DNA of 64,000 nucleotides, taken from Akebia trifoliata. Its lineage: Eukaryota > Streptophyta > Magnoliopsida > Ranunculales > Lardizabalaceae. The position numbers and the translations under genes were made by a program. Below are positions 36,176-49,489 of this stretch, piece after piece; the first letter of the stretch is position 1, and every line of letters begins with the position of its first letter. The stretch lies in NCBI GenBank assembly GCA_017979445.1, contig CM030704.1, forward strand, positions 18,487,219 to 18,551,218, written 5' to 3'. The notes beneath the pieces are model-generated. The model had not been told where the DNA came from and made no database searches. It worked only from the letters and a program-made list of their open reading frames with translations.

Positions 36176-36775
36176 ATCCTCACAAAAAATCAACCCATTC
36201 TGAAACTTTTAGCCCATATAGGAAAAAATACATTGTCTATAATGTTGTCTACGGAACCCAACCCATATATTTAGATATATTATTGTTGCTCAACGCATGT
36301 GAAATTTGGGAGTTCAGTGGCCCTCTATTTTTGAAGCATTTGAGGAAGCAAATTTTTTGTGTTTTTCTCTTGATACACATGCATATGGTTTGATTCTTAT
36401 TGGAACTCATAATTGGACATAGAACTTTTGTCGCTCATTCATGCATAAAATGTCATTATGTGGTAGATTGGGTAAGTTTGTGGATTTTAATGATAATGAG
36501 TTGTAAATTTCTTTGAACTTGTGCACAACTCCCTTAAATTGGATTATTATGACCAGTATAATTGAGGATTTATTGTTTTGATGGTATTTTATTTGTAGTA
36601 ATGTCTTATTCAAGGGGCTATTTATTATGATTTTCTTTAATTGTTACTTTCTTTTTCATATTTTATTTTTAGAATCCATACGACATGCTTTGCTACCTTT
36701 TGCCTATTTAATAAAATATGTCATGTCAATTAAGAAAAATTAAATTAGAATGATAATGATTTGCGAATTTCTTTG
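36176..36775. other. Fold-back repeat remnant and unassigned AT-rich DNA
   Basis: The first 90 bp resemble the fold-back arms at 9964-10540 and continue the repeat that the Athila element interrupted. The rest has no recognised gene; open frames at 36055-36393 and 36407-36613 are chance or LTR-overlapping. Confidence 0.5.
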
Positions 36776-38629
36776 AATGTCTAGCCTCCAAATCCAACAC
36801 GAATCCCAAGGATTCATCTACTAGATCTCAAGGCATGATTAACTATCCCATCCCATTCTAACATATAATAATAAATGATAAATCATATTTCACTATTATA
36901 ACGAAATAGAAATATATAAATATCAATAAACTAATAGAGTGCATAAGCTAATGGCAACCATATCATGATCTAAAATCCTCAAGTCTTGTAATAATAAGTC
37001 TTGTTAACTGAGACAAAAGAAATAACTAAGTAATAGTATTGAATTTAAATTGGCACACATACCTAAACATAAGTGTGTCAAACTAAAACATAAAATAACT
37101 ACTAAACTGTCCGACCACTCAAATGGATGGAGGCGGTTGTTATCCAAATACTCATCTCTTGTACCTCATCTTCAAAGATTAGCTCCTTTATAACTATATG
37201 TTATGAAATTATGAATGGTAGAGCAAGTAACAGAAATTACCCAATACGAAATCCATAATTCTAACATCTGGTCAAGACATGAATAGAATAAATATATTGA
37301 AATTTAAATCATGCAAATTTTAATATAACGTAGCATTCGAGTAAAAACTAAATAGAAATAAAAACAATAAAGCATATATAATATTCATCATCAGACTATC
37401 AATTTTAACATGTAAAAATGTAATCATTTATATCATGTTTTCAAAGTAAAAACATATATCTACCTACTTACAATAAAGAGATACATAATACAAATACAAT
37501 TGTGTAATCGATAAGAGTATTGAGGAACATATCGATATAACCACCTTGGTTATACTTGACCTCCGATGTAAAATCTGACCATTCTTGTCTGATTTTATGG
37601 TCAGTTATGCATGCTACAGTTGGGTGACTATTTATTCAGCTCAGATTAACCGTTGACTAAGGACTCAATGTTGAGTTCAACTAATAGTACGGTTAACTAT
37701 TTGATGATTACAAACTCTTAGTGATCACTAACTAGTCTAGGGGAGATTCCTCGCATCAAAGTTTTTCCGGCAATGTTATGTGAATCTCAATTATCTCTAC
37801 ACTATATAAAGACTTTTACACACAAATGTTTTCTAGGAAAAAGAAGAAAAATTCATAGATCTCACGAGGTGTACTACTCTTTAAGGTATCCAATATTACT
37901 AAAGAGAATAAAATATCAAGTGTTATCTTAAATTGACCTGTCTCTTCTGAAAATTTAGTAACACACCACTCTTTCTAAGTTTTCTATTATCATTTTCTGA
38001 TAAATAAAAATAATTTTATTTTATATACATATATATAATATCTCTCTATCAAAAATACAAACAAGGGTATAGTAGTAACATTTAACTAAAGTTACATAAT
38101 TTTCATCTATCTATCTAATCGTCAATCTATCCATCCATTATCAATAAATCATACTCATATGAATTAGCCATTGAGAAATACTAGAGTCACTAGCCTATTA
38201 ATCAATAGAGAATATAGTTTCTCTCTATCCATTCATTAATTCATCGATAAGTTATTTATCATCCTAGATATCTATCAAAGTACATCTTTCTAAAATATTT
38301 GAAATTTTAAGGTATCAACCAATTCCATATGGTGGTTTTGGTTGAGTAAAAAAGACTTATAACATGCGATAAAATAAAATAAAAATTAAATTTGTTAAAA
38401 TTGAACTAAGTACCAAAAATGTTATTTTTTAAAGTTCTTCAAAAGAAAAATGAATTTTTAGAAATAAAAATCTTAAATAAAAGTGTTGACATCATGTAAT
38501 TTTTAAACCCTAGTTTGAAAGAAAAGCCCAATAAAATGGGAATAAACAATCTAATAAAAAAATATGAAAATTCGTATTTTGTTCTTAAACTCAAAATTTA
38601 GATTTTGATTCTTTGAGTTTTAGATTTTC
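36776..38629 (+). mobile_element. Old truncated LTR copy (family of 6103-9552)
   Basis: Diverged from, but collinear with, the first part of the solo LTR at 6103. Examples are the segments at 37545-37790, equivalent to 6897-7150, and at 38490-38629, equivalent to about 7890-8035. It stops where the next copy of the same family begins. Confidence 0.7.
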
Positions 38630-41586
38630 TATGACGCCCTCAAAATATTAGCACAAAGCCCCATGTCAAATTTGAGGTATTAGGTGGCGTCTCGATATTT
38701 TGACGTGGTTTTCTCTATTATGTTAGCATTCCAATGCACTAAATACCTGGTTCACCTGATAAATGATATATTATATCCTACATGTATATATACAAAATAT
38801 AATAATAACGAAAGCCTATATACATCTAATGATGTATGATAGATCAGAGTGCGAAAGGATAAACAACATACAGGATAATACAAAAAAGTCCTCACTCTAT
38901 CAAAAGTCTTAACGCTTTACCAAAATCCATAATACTACTGGATGAATTGACACCACTAGAGAGTATAGCCCCAGTACTCACTAGATAATGGACTCTGATC
39001 GTCTACTTGACCCACTAGATAATCCTCACTAGTGCTCTACACCTGTCTCGTCAAGCTCTGAGTTTGCTAAAAAAAATAAAAAAAGGAAATGGTGAGTAAT
39101 AATAATTACCAGTAGGGAAGTAAACAATTCCTCCTAATAATCTCTCCTAACATGAACGAATAAACATACTAAATCATTTTAATATATGCAAAGTTTTACA
39201 AACTAAACTACGATTAACTAGTATATATAGAAAGGAATGAACAACTAAATATTTTAAAACTCACATTACATTAATCAACAATGCTTACTATAACCTTTTT
39301 TTTATATATAAATCTAATTGATCAAATGAAAAGATTAAATATGCATTTCATTTTATATATCAAAATAAGACAACAGATATATAATATACAATGGTGAAGT
39401 AGTAGAATTAGAGAGTTGAGATTCACGACTGAATCGCTCTTAGTCGGGACATGAAGTTTCATAATAAAGTATTAGTTCCTAATTTTGTGACTAGTCACTA
39501 TTTACCACACTTGCGGGACCATTTATCTTGCTGAAGCTGGCCATTTGATGTGATTGTAAGCAATGGATCTCTTTTCGATGTGTCAGAACATTCAACTACT
39601 ATAGATTGTTAGTGATTACTAACTAATCATCTTCGTCTATGCCTATTAGTCATGCATGTGATTCCCAAATATACAATCTCATTCGTATACGACCACCTTT
39701 ATATTACAAGTTCACTAGTAAAGATAGAGAAAAATAAACCCAGATTCCAGTTATGACTTTACTCACATACACGTCCCATACTACATATGAGTTTGGTTGT
39801 CCCTACCGTACATCGTATGATAGTATATCACTTCAGATGATATGACAAACTATCCCTTCAGGTATTCACAAGCTGTTTAACAATTCACGAAATAGCTGTG
39901 TATATATATCATTTATTTCTTTGAAAACAAATAAGAAATTAACATTACAGAGTTGATATTGAATATCCAATTTCCTATCATGCAACTCTAACCATACGGC
40001 CTAAAATAAATAATAATATAGAAACATAAATCAGCGCCTCACGCAAATAGAAAGTAAATAAACATGCACGTCATCTTGTGACAACAGAAAGTAAACTAAC
40101 CCTAAATATTCATTCATCAACCCACACATAGCATCATATTGTAAAATGCAAACATCACCCATCGGGTGTGATTCTGACATTTTACAGTTTCATACCCTTT
40201 TCTCATTTTTCTAATTTTTGTAGTTCTCAATATTTCGAACACAATATTCATCAATTCAATATGAGTTCATTGAATATTAAAACATATTTTAAACTATGAA
40301 ATTCAATTTCATCAATTACATTGAAAAATTACAAGACTTGGATCCGAATAGTGCACAAAACCCAACTTGCAGAAATCACCCGATGCAATGTCCTATCCAC
40401 ATACAATTTGTTACAAAAAATAATTAAACACATCAAATATAAAGGTCCTTGAGTGAATTTGAAATAACGAAAAGAATTCTATTTTTTTGAAACACATAAT
40501 AAATTTTAGTTAAAATCTTAAATGTAATTTTCACAATCTACGGTTACTAATAGAAATTGAGAGTCCCTACCAATCTCCGTGCAAGAAAATTGAAGTACGT
40601 GTACAAAAATCGAGATGATCGACACAGAAATCTAGATGGATCGAACGTCGAACGGTTGATTTTTAAATCGAGTTTAGTGGTTTCGAAGATCTCGATGTCA
40701 TCATCATTTCTCCCTTCTACAGCGAATGACGGTTTGGGTTCGAAGTAGATATATCTAAGGTCGAAGTTTCGAAATCTTTATGTATCCTACGGCTATTTTT
40801 GGATAAAATGGGAAGAAAAAAAAAAGAAAAAGAAAAGAAAATGAGTAGGTTTTGTAGAGGTTGATGTTGTGGATGTTTTTTCCTTCTTCGTCAGAAGTCG
40901 ATGGTGATCTGTTTGCGACAAATCTAAGGTTAAAATTTGGGAAAAAAAACTAAATTTTTTTTAAAAATACTCGATTGATTTTTATGCGTTGAAAGAGAAG
41001 ATGATTAGTGATTTTTATTTAAAATTTATTTATATTTGTGAACGGGATAAAATCGATATTTTTAATGTTATTTCGTTTGACGATAACTTAACCGTCCAGA
41101 CTCCAAAAGTGATAAGTAAATACTTTATTTTACAAGTTTTTATTTCTAATCTAATGGTGTGGTTAAATTCTACAAATTCTGTCTTTAAAAAAATTCACTT
41201 TTTCGACCCGATGGGATATTTTAATTGACGTCGTTTTCATTTTCGACGATAAGTTGACTTTCTAGGCTCCAAAATGACAAGCAAATACTCTATTGTCTAT
41301 AACTTTTCATTATGAACTCAATAGTATGATCGAATTCTAAAAATTCTTGCTCTAGCAAAAATTCAATTTTTAGCCTAGTCTGACTCAAAAATTGAAGATT
41401 TTGTAATTTTTCTACTCGGACTCGCATTTGAGCAAACTTATAGGCTAAAGTATGTTTTTCGACCATTTTGAATCCAATAGTCAAGTCAAATTTCATTAAA
41501 AATGACCAAATTTTTTTTATCCTAAGTCCCACTTTAAAATTTTCTCAAATTTCCACTACTTATTTTTTTCTCGATATACAAATCAA
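38630..41586 (+). mobile_element. Second LTR copy of the 6103 family
   Basis: Starts TATGACGCCCT (the reference copy starts TGTGGCGCCCC) and follows that copy through 39420-39900 (equivalent to 6895-7370) to the end region near 41580. Its last 20 bases are missing, where element A begins. It appears to sit within the older copy at 36776. Confidence 0.75.
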
Positions 41587-42446
41587 TATAGATACCCCAT
41601 TTTCACACTCGCTTGATTAATCAACTCGTCAACCCGATTGTGACGATTCCAAATGATGGATGAATATTCCTATGCTTTATTTTGTTACTAGATATGTTTC
41701 AAAAATTCAGATGAGGTATTTCAAACAAACAAGACTTTAGAAACTACGATATGCTAGGAAAATATGACCAAAAACATAGAAATCATCATTTTGAGACAAA
41801 AAGAAGATTTACGAGAAAAATCGTTAAAAAATGATTAAATTACCAAAATACCACTAATATCAAAACATCCTTAGAGTCTACATCACGTTTAAGAAAATTC
41901 TTTCGAACACATAAAATAGCAAATTAAAATCAAATAAACTACTTCGCCAATTCTTACCAAATTCGAAAAAGTTACGAAAACACCACTCATAGGGTCTACA
42001 ATCATTTCACGTCAAAAACCCATAAATGACACAAATCGATATCCCATTGAATTTCTTATGAGAAATTGATTTCAAAACATCCTAAAACATCGAAAATCAA
42101 CCTCTCAATGTAGAAATCCTCTTTGAGGGTAAAAAGATAATTTTTCAACCCTAAAAAGAAAAAAATTCAAAATTAATAATTAAAATATTCATGAACGTAA
42201 AGTGAAATCTTAATAAATTAAATTTAAAATTTTAAACAAATAAAATCGATTAATCAAGACTACGGGCCAAATTTTAAGTGGTGGCCCACTTACTTAAATA
42301 AGGACCCATATAATATTTATTAAAAAAGCCTCCACCTGAGGGCCCAAAAATTAAAAATATAATTGTTGTCTAAATTTATGCACGCAAGTATACGTATCGA
42401 AACAAGTAATAAAGTGATAAGAAAGTATCGTTCCCATATAGACTAA

Positions 42447-43660
42447 GGCCCTGTTTTTTTCAGTTTCAAGAACCAATTTTTTTTTGCTTTTTTAGCTTTT
42501 ATGCCAAAAAAGCTAGATAAAGGATATTCGTTTGGGCTTTTTTGACTTTTGTAGATTTCAATTGAAGCCCAAAAGTAGCTCCTAAAAGAAGTCGCCCAAG
42601 AGGGGCTTCTTCAAATGACTTTTGTTGGTAGTCAAAAACATAAAACGGTTCAAGTGTAGTTACCAAAATACCCTTCATCTTTAGTCAAATTTTCAACTAA
42701 ACTTAATCTTAAAAAATGAAATGAGATTACTAAAATACCCTTCATATTTACCAAAATACCCTTCATCTTCCAAAAATACCCTTCATCTTTAATCAAATTT
42801 TTAACCAAACTTTACCTTAAAAAATAAAAAGGAATTATCAAAATACCCTTCGACTTTATCAAAATACCCTTTATTTTTAATCAAATTTCTAAAAAAACTT
42901 AATCTTAAATAATAAAAATGAATTACCAAAATACCCTTCATCTTTAATCAAAATTTTAATCAAATTTAACCTTAAAAAATAAAATGAAATTATCAAAATA
43001 CCCTTCATCTTCCAAAATACCTTTCATCTTCCAAAATACCCTTCATCTTTAATTAAATTTTCAACCAAACTTAACCTTAAAAAATAAAATGAATTACCAA
43101 AATACCCTTCATCTTTAATTATATTTTCAATCAAATTTAACCTTAAAAAATAAAATAGAATTATCAAAATACCCTTCATCTTTACTACAAAGACCAAAAG
43201 TAATTCATCATCACTACTTTATTATCAAAACACCTTTCATCTTTATGTGGATGTTAGATTGTATATTATGCAGGTATTTTCTTTATCATATGTTCATTTT
43301 TAAGAGGAGATACTATCGAAATTTCAATGTAATTAAAAAATTTATAAATTTATTAAAATAAATATTTTTGTAATTTTTTTAATATAAATTTATTTTATAC
43401 ATATATATATATATATATAGTGTAATTATATATTTGTTAAGATATTCTACTAATTTTTTGTGCATTATCAATATTAAAGGTATTCTGGTCATTTTATAAG
43501 AATCCAGTAATAAAAAGCTGTCAAACGAACATCAATTTTGGCTTATGCGTTTCTGTGACGAACAAGCTTCTGTTAGATGTGGCTTTTCAGGCTCTGAGCT
43601 TTTACTTCTTCCAGAAGCCAGCTTTTGGAGCTGAAACTGGCTTCTGTAAAGAACAGACCC
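42447..43660. mobile_element. Second Tourist-like MITE, TSD TAA
   Basis: The left end GGCCCTGTTTTTTTCAG is near-complementary to the right end CTGTAAAGAACAGACCC. TAA lies on both sides (42444-42446 and 43661-43663). The subterminal parts also pair (AGTTTCAAGAACCAA / GCTGAAACTGGCTTC region). There is no transposase. The open frame at 43555-43737 crosses the right end and is chance. Confidence 0.75.
42655..43235. repeat. Irregular tandem repeat inside the MITE
   Basis: The block CAAAATACCCTTCATCTTTA recurs more than ten times, alternating with AACCAAACTTAACCTTAAAA-like blocks. The period varies from about 20 to 110 bp. Confidence 0.8.
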
Positions 43661-45667
43661 TAAATACCAATTTATTGCTAATTACCAATCTACTTCACTC
43701 TAATTTTATCCAAACAAAAGTAAAAAAAAAGATTTAATAATAAACAAGGAAATAATGCAGAGAATAAATTTGCAGAATTAAAATCAATGAGTGATAAAAC
43801 CTATGTTTATAATTTTCCCTAAACAATCCACTTGATTAAATTCTCCTTCCTTCTATGATAAATTAATCCACTATGATTGTCATCCAAGAACCCTAAATTC
43901 TCTACAAGCCTCTTCCGATGGTCATGTAAAAATACTCTTCTAGACTAACTCCCTATATGCCTATGAGAATTAAATAAAAAAGAATTCATTAAGAATAAAC
44001 TCTCATAAGGGATGCGCACGCAACGTGAGTATATGCCTATATCAAATTAGCACATGTTATTCTATCTAGGTCATGAACACAAAATATCTCTGTCGATATT
44101 ATTAAGGTTCACCAAATCAATTCAATTAATGGCCAGTCAATTAAATCACATTAAATATAGGATATAATAAACCATCACATGTGAAAGTAATCAAAGAAGA
44201 TAGATAGAAAATCAACCAAGCATCATGAATGGATTCCATTACAACCCTAGAATAGAAATTAGTTCATTATTGAAAAGAAAACAAAATCATAAGAGTATTC
44301 AACCATTCTAGAGATTACAAAGAATAAGAGAAGAGATAAAGTTCAGGAAAATAAAACTCAAAAGTCGAATCTCCAGCTCTCGTCCTCGTTCTCGATCTTA
44401 TGCCTCCAAGAAAAACTTACAACTTTTTTTATAATAAGACTTAATCGTTCATATTTATAGGTATAGAGTCATTAGGGTTAAAGAGTCCAAAAATATGTCT
44501 CTAATTCGGCTCAAAAATTAACGTGTAATGCTGGAAACGTAAGCAGGCCATAGCTTCAAAACATGTCATGCCGCGGTTTGTACTTTCATATTTCTATTGT
44601 GCAATTCTTGAATTCCTGTCGTGGCCTCATTTTCTATCAAGCTACGACTTGAAGACGTTTTAGCTTGTATGCTTAACTTCTTTCTTTCGAGGGCGAACCA
44701 ATTTGAGCCAGAATTTTCTCCTAAATGTTGACAAATATCCTAATGTTCCATACTATTCCTAAACTGCAAAATAAGCATAAAAACCAAATAAAAATATAGA
44801 ATCACATAAAAAGTATAAAACAAACTAAACTTAAATAAAAACAACTAAAAGACTCTAAAATTAACAAAATATTATATTTAAAAATCGTTAATTCGTAGGT
44901 ATAAAACCTACTAATCAATAATTATAGGGGTTTTCCAAAAAATTAAAAAAAAAATTCATTGTAAATAAGAATTAAAACCCTAATTCAAAATCCTAATTAA
45001 CCTTATCTTAAATAGACCTAGTTAAACTGAAAGACTTCTAAAAAACTCTATAAAAAGGAGCCTCCACAATCTAATCTCATAGGTCAAGAAAAATCCTAGG
45101 AAAGAGAGACCAAAAACTCTCTCCAACTTTTCCAAAACCCTAAATTTGAAGTCTCAAATCCTTATCTAACATCTAAACCCCAATTTTTTTACTTTAAAAA
45201 CAACTAGAAACCTTCTAAACACACCCAAAAATCCTCAGAACACATAAAAAAATTAAAAAAATACTCAGATCTAGGAGGGTAATACCTCATCTTGGAGATC
45301 GAAAGTGGATCTAGTGACGGACAAAAATAAGGAAAACTCACACGATGACGCTCTCCTCCAATTTTGAGGGGACCAATTGTCGCAATCATCTAAGTAAGTT
45401 AGGTTTTATTTTATTTTACTTTTTTAGGTTGTTTTTAGCAATGTAATTTTTTTAGAAAAAGTAGAGACTGGTATTTCGCGGACAGGATTAGTACCTAAAA
45501 CTTTCCAATCTAGTAACATGATCCCAAGACCCGTAGTTTTTTTTTCGTAAATTAGTGTTATTTATTTGTTTAGAGACATGATTCATTTTTTAGATCGTAA
45601 AACTAGGTGATAACTCCAAAAACTTCAAAAAGTGGATTCGGAAGCCGCAGATCGAGGGCGCTTTCAC

Positions 45668-45685
45668 TGGCGACTCCAATAGGGA
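45668..45685 (+). other. Primer-binding site of element A, tRNA-Arg(ACG) type
   Basis: TGGCGACTCCAATAGGGA matches the tRNA-Arg(ACG) complement with two changes. It sits one base after the LTR end and sets element A on the plus strand. Confidence 0.85.
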
Positions 45686-47163
45686 TATTTTGAGATCAAA
45701 CTTGAAAAAATCCCAAATTTTGGTGCCAAATCAACGTACTTTTTTTTTTATTTTGGTTTTTTTTTTTTTTTTTTTTTTGGCTTGATAGTGATCATTTGTT
45801 CGGATTTTGAGTATGATATTTTTTGTGGTCCAATTGAGGGCCATTTTTTATGATCCTAAATAGTTAAAAAAAAAGGTAATTGAATTGAGGGAATGATGTT
45901 TGTTGAGCCATGGAAATTTTTTTCTTTTTGAGGTACATCCGTTTGTCCATTGGCAGTAAAAAAAAAAATGTTAGGCGTGTTGTTAACAACATCAACAAGT
46001 AAAATATTTTTTAAAGGTGGATGGTGTTGTGTTTTATTTCTTGAAAGAAAAAAAAAATCTTTTTAGGCATGCTGTTAGCAACAACAACAACTAAGTATTT
46101 TTATGGGTGGTGTGTCTTTAGTAACAAAAATTATTTTTAATTTTCAAACCCTTATTGTTTTAATTCGATTTCCTCCATCCAGTTCTGTCGGTTCCTCAGA
46201 GACTTGAGAAATCACTCGTTTTGATCGATTTAGGACCCCTAACACTCGAAGAAAATTTTCGTTTCCTGCTAATGTAAAGATACAGAGTTTTGAATCATCA
46301 GCTCCTCTTGAAACTGATTCGATCTTGAACTACTTCACCAAAAGTCAGTCTTTCTTTCGTTTGTCGAAAAAAATTTCAAAGTTTGCTGGTTCTGATCGAT
46401 GGGAAACTATTGATTCGAAGTGAAAGGGTAGGATCTCAATCGAACAAAAAAAATCCTTCTTTTAGAAAAAACACATAATTTGTGGGTTTCCTATTGAAAA
46501 TCTAATTTGGTTCTTCGGACAAAAGGTTTTTTTTTACTTCATTTGAAATCTGAAAATTTTAAGAAAGGTTAATCCCGATTTCTCTTTGTTTGGAGATGAA
46601 GAGATCGACCTAAAGCTAGGAGTCAGGACCTTCCAATTCATCAACTTGTCTAAAATTGTTTACCGATGGGAAAATTTTGCGGTTTATGGATTTAACAAAA
46701 AAAATAAATCATCTTTCAAACAAGAACATGTGCTCTGTTTCTTTTCTCCAAAAAATTTTGAACCCATTTCAGAATTTTTTGTCCGTAGATCTATGCTTTT
46801 ACATGGTTTCCCAAAGCTTCCTTATTCTGATAGAGTTTCGGTTTGTTTAGTAGATGAATTGGAAAGTCGTGTCTAATTGGGAAATTTAGAAATATTTTAG
46901 GTCTATTGATCCTATCGATTCCCAGGTTGGAGAACCAAAAAGTGGATTTTTATTATTTTTCGTTCCTTCTGGCTTACTTCAATATCATGTAGAAACTCGG
47001 GATTTTCATCTATAAATTGAGAGTTTGTTTAAAAGATTAAAGGGTGTAACAGTTGTTATTGCATATTAGTGTATTATTTTTGTGAATTATTATTCTTTAA
47101 TGGCTATCCACGAATTGATTCTCGGATAAAACCATGATCTTGCACTTGGGTAGAATCAACAAT

Positions 47164-47239
47164 TGGCACACCAATTTTTACTAATGTTACCTCAATTATA
47201 GGCAATTACTTAGTGATTTACATAAAAATTGGGGTGGCA
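47164..47239 (+). other. Stem-loop in the element A leader
   Basis: TGGCACACCAATTTTTA at 47164-47180 pairs with TAAAAATTGGGGTGGCA at 47223-47239 with two mismatches. Element B has the corresponding stem at 58251-58333. Function unknown. Confidence 0.6.
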
Positions 47240-48219
47240 TTAGTAAAAGGTGGTATGGCGATAATGACTCACTTGTTGGTTACACGAATTTTTTCTTAGG
47301 ATTTTGTTTTTTAATTTTTTTTAGTAGTATTTTTTAAAAAATGGGGTTATTTTGTTTTTAAAGAAAAAAAGCAATTTCTCTAAAATAAAATAGAGTTTTT
47401 TTTGTGTTTCTTGATATAAAAAAATTAATTAATTTTTTTTAAAAATATCCCTATCTCCACAAATATCATTCTATCCTCGATTCAATATTCAATGCAGTCT
47501 CGATTTATTTTGGGTCACTTAAAGTGATCTTCGATTGGACAAAAAAAAAGAGTTTTTCGTGCCTATCTCAATGGTTAGTTATTTATGAGCTATCTTGATT
47601 GATCATTTTCGTTCTCCTTTTGCAATATCTTGATTGATTGTCTATTTAATATGCCATGATCTGATAGATATATTTCCATGATGTGTATGTTTTTTATCTC
47701 GGACTGAATGTTATGGATATTTTTATGTATTTTGATCAATATTTATATGATATCCATATGTTGATAGTATGATCTGGCCCACAGGCCCATTCATTCGAAA
47801 AATGCCTCAGGCACACCTTACCTTATTTTGCACATACCACTAATACGTTTAAATTACTTTGCATTGCACGTTTGCATTTCCCTTATAGTCAATGTGAAAC
47901 TAGTACGTGGTTCGGTATCTTTATGAGATGCGATGTCATCCACGAAAATCAAACCTCCAGTCACGTACCTTTATGGTATATAAAACTGAGGCATCAGTAT
48001 CGTTCGATCAAATGACATTGAAAGGTATATCGATGCACCCATGCTAGAGCGACCTGAGCCTTTGTCCTATTGTTAGTTGTAAAGTCACATGTCCCAATTG
48101 CTAACGTAGTACTAGTATGTGGTCAGTCCCCTCGTGCGATGTTAAACCATTTATGAAAACTACAACCCTAGACTTGTACATATACGGTATATCAATATTA
48201 ATCTAAGTTGTACCAATTA

Positions 48220-48370
48220 CACTTCTTGGTCAAAATCAATACCTAAGCGAGATCCTGCCCCATTGTACCTCGTGTACGACGGGGATAGACAATGTTTATT
48301 CTAGATGAGAGGTGACTTAAGAGTGCCTTTGCTCAGCAACGTGCGTTACCTCTCAATTGGAGATTAAATT
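48220..48370 (+). other. Conserved leader segment, copy 3 (element A)
   Basis: Reads CACTTCTTGGTCAAAATCAA, then GATCCTGCCCC, GGGATAGACAATGTTTATTC, GAGGTGACTTAAGAGTGCC and GTGCGTTACCTC. Same order and sense as in the other elements. Confidence 0.7.
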
Positions 48371-49489
48371 GGCTACTTTCGACTTCAGAGATTTGGGTTA
48401 GAGTCTTAAATTATCACCTATACAATATATCAAACCAACTCACCACGTACCGTCTGATTAAATACGCTCGAAAGGTATGTAGGTGCATTTGGGTAGGGGT
48501 GGCCAGATAAATTGCATTGCACGTAATAAACCTAGAGTCTAGAAACCTCCCTATAGGTCACGACTCGAACTTATCATGAGTGTTCTCGGGTTGCTTCTTT
48601 TGGAAATGGACTTTTTCAAATGTTGAGATCAGGAAATTTTGATTTTTTTCTCAAGGGTCAAATTTTTTTTTTTACTCAGGACTATCAAACTTTTGGGTGC
48701 ACTAACCCTATAAAGAATATATTCTAATTGTGGCAATGATCCATAATGACCTAGTTCATCTCGATCCAACAATCATGACGGGTCGGACCATTCAAATCAA
48801 AATGGTATTCAAACATTTTTCTAATTTGGTTCCCAACCCATTTCGTAAGAAGAAAAATATTATTCCAAAGGAAAAGAAAATGATTTTTACAAAAGATCTA
48901 TTTTTTACATTGACTTTGGAAAATTATTGAAATATATTTTTCTAAAGGAAAACATAGTTTAAATCAGATTTGTTGAAAGTTGTTGTTCAATGAAAATATT
49001 ATTTGTCAACAATTTTCAATAATTCAATAAAATTATTTTTCCTTTCGAAATAATCATTGCATGAATGAATTATTTAATGGATTGGTGCATAGAATTCAAT
49101 AAAATCTCAGAATTCATTAAAATGTTATCAAGGGCGTAATACTAGAATTGATTAAATTTACATTTGATGGGTTTATTATTACACCTAAGCTCAATTGTAC
49201 CATTTTGCTATGGTCACTAGTCTGGTTAGTTAAAATGAATGTCAACACCAAGTAAATTGTCAGAAATGACCCCAAAATCGCTCAAAATTATACAATTGTT
49301 CAATCATGCCGGTTATAAGCAATGTCCCGAGTCTCAGTCCATAAACTAGCCCATTGTGGGTACTTGTCTTGAGTTTTCATGAGCCATTTGGGTTAACTAG
49401 AGTATTCAATTTTTTTTATCAATTCAGCAAGGTTATGTTTTCTTTAGATCGAGTCTATTCCTCTTTTTTTGTTGAGTCGAGTTAGTTTG

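Larger units (their letters stand above)
42364..44917 (-). mobile_element. Nested solo LTR, TSD ATAAT, itself carrying a MITE
   Basis: Starts TGTTGTCTAAATTTATGC and ends CTACTAATCA on the plus strand, with ATAAT on both sides (42359-42363 and 44918-44922). Without the MITE it is about 1.34 kb. The GTATCGTTCCCATA block near its left end recalls the 3' end of Athila-type LTRs, and a TATA box (CTATAAATATG, minus strand) lies near 44458. Both suggest minus orientation. Confidence 0.85.
41587..45666 (+). mobile_element. 5' LTR of Tat-type element A
   Basis: Starts TATAGATACCCC (ancestral TGTAGACACCCC) and ends GGGCGCTTTCA one base before the PBS. Net length is about 1.52 kb after removing the nested solo LTR. 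It aligns with the solo LTR at 13524. TATA-like CTATAAAAAGGAGCCTCC is near 45048. Confidence 0.88.
45686..49480 (+). other. Long non-coding leader of element A
   Basis: About 3.8 kb without a recognised domain. Two diverged copies of a 115-bp block lie at 45955-46140 (TTAGGCRTGYTGTTARCAAC). A conserved stem-loop is at 47164-47239. A segment containing GTACCTTTATGGTATAT and CGAAAGGTATGTAGGTGCA recurs in diverged form at 47965-48060 and 48415-48515. The leader aligns in reverse with element B (about 54800-59900). The 96-codon frame at 46586-46876 matches nothing I recognise. Confidence 0.65.

Noticed and set aside
43397..43421. Short AT microsatellite
   Set aside because: Ordinary simple repeat within the MITE, without further structure.
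46586..46876. 96-codon frame in the element A leader
   Set aside because: No known domain, overlapping frame at 46656-46850, and I could not find the counterpart in element B.
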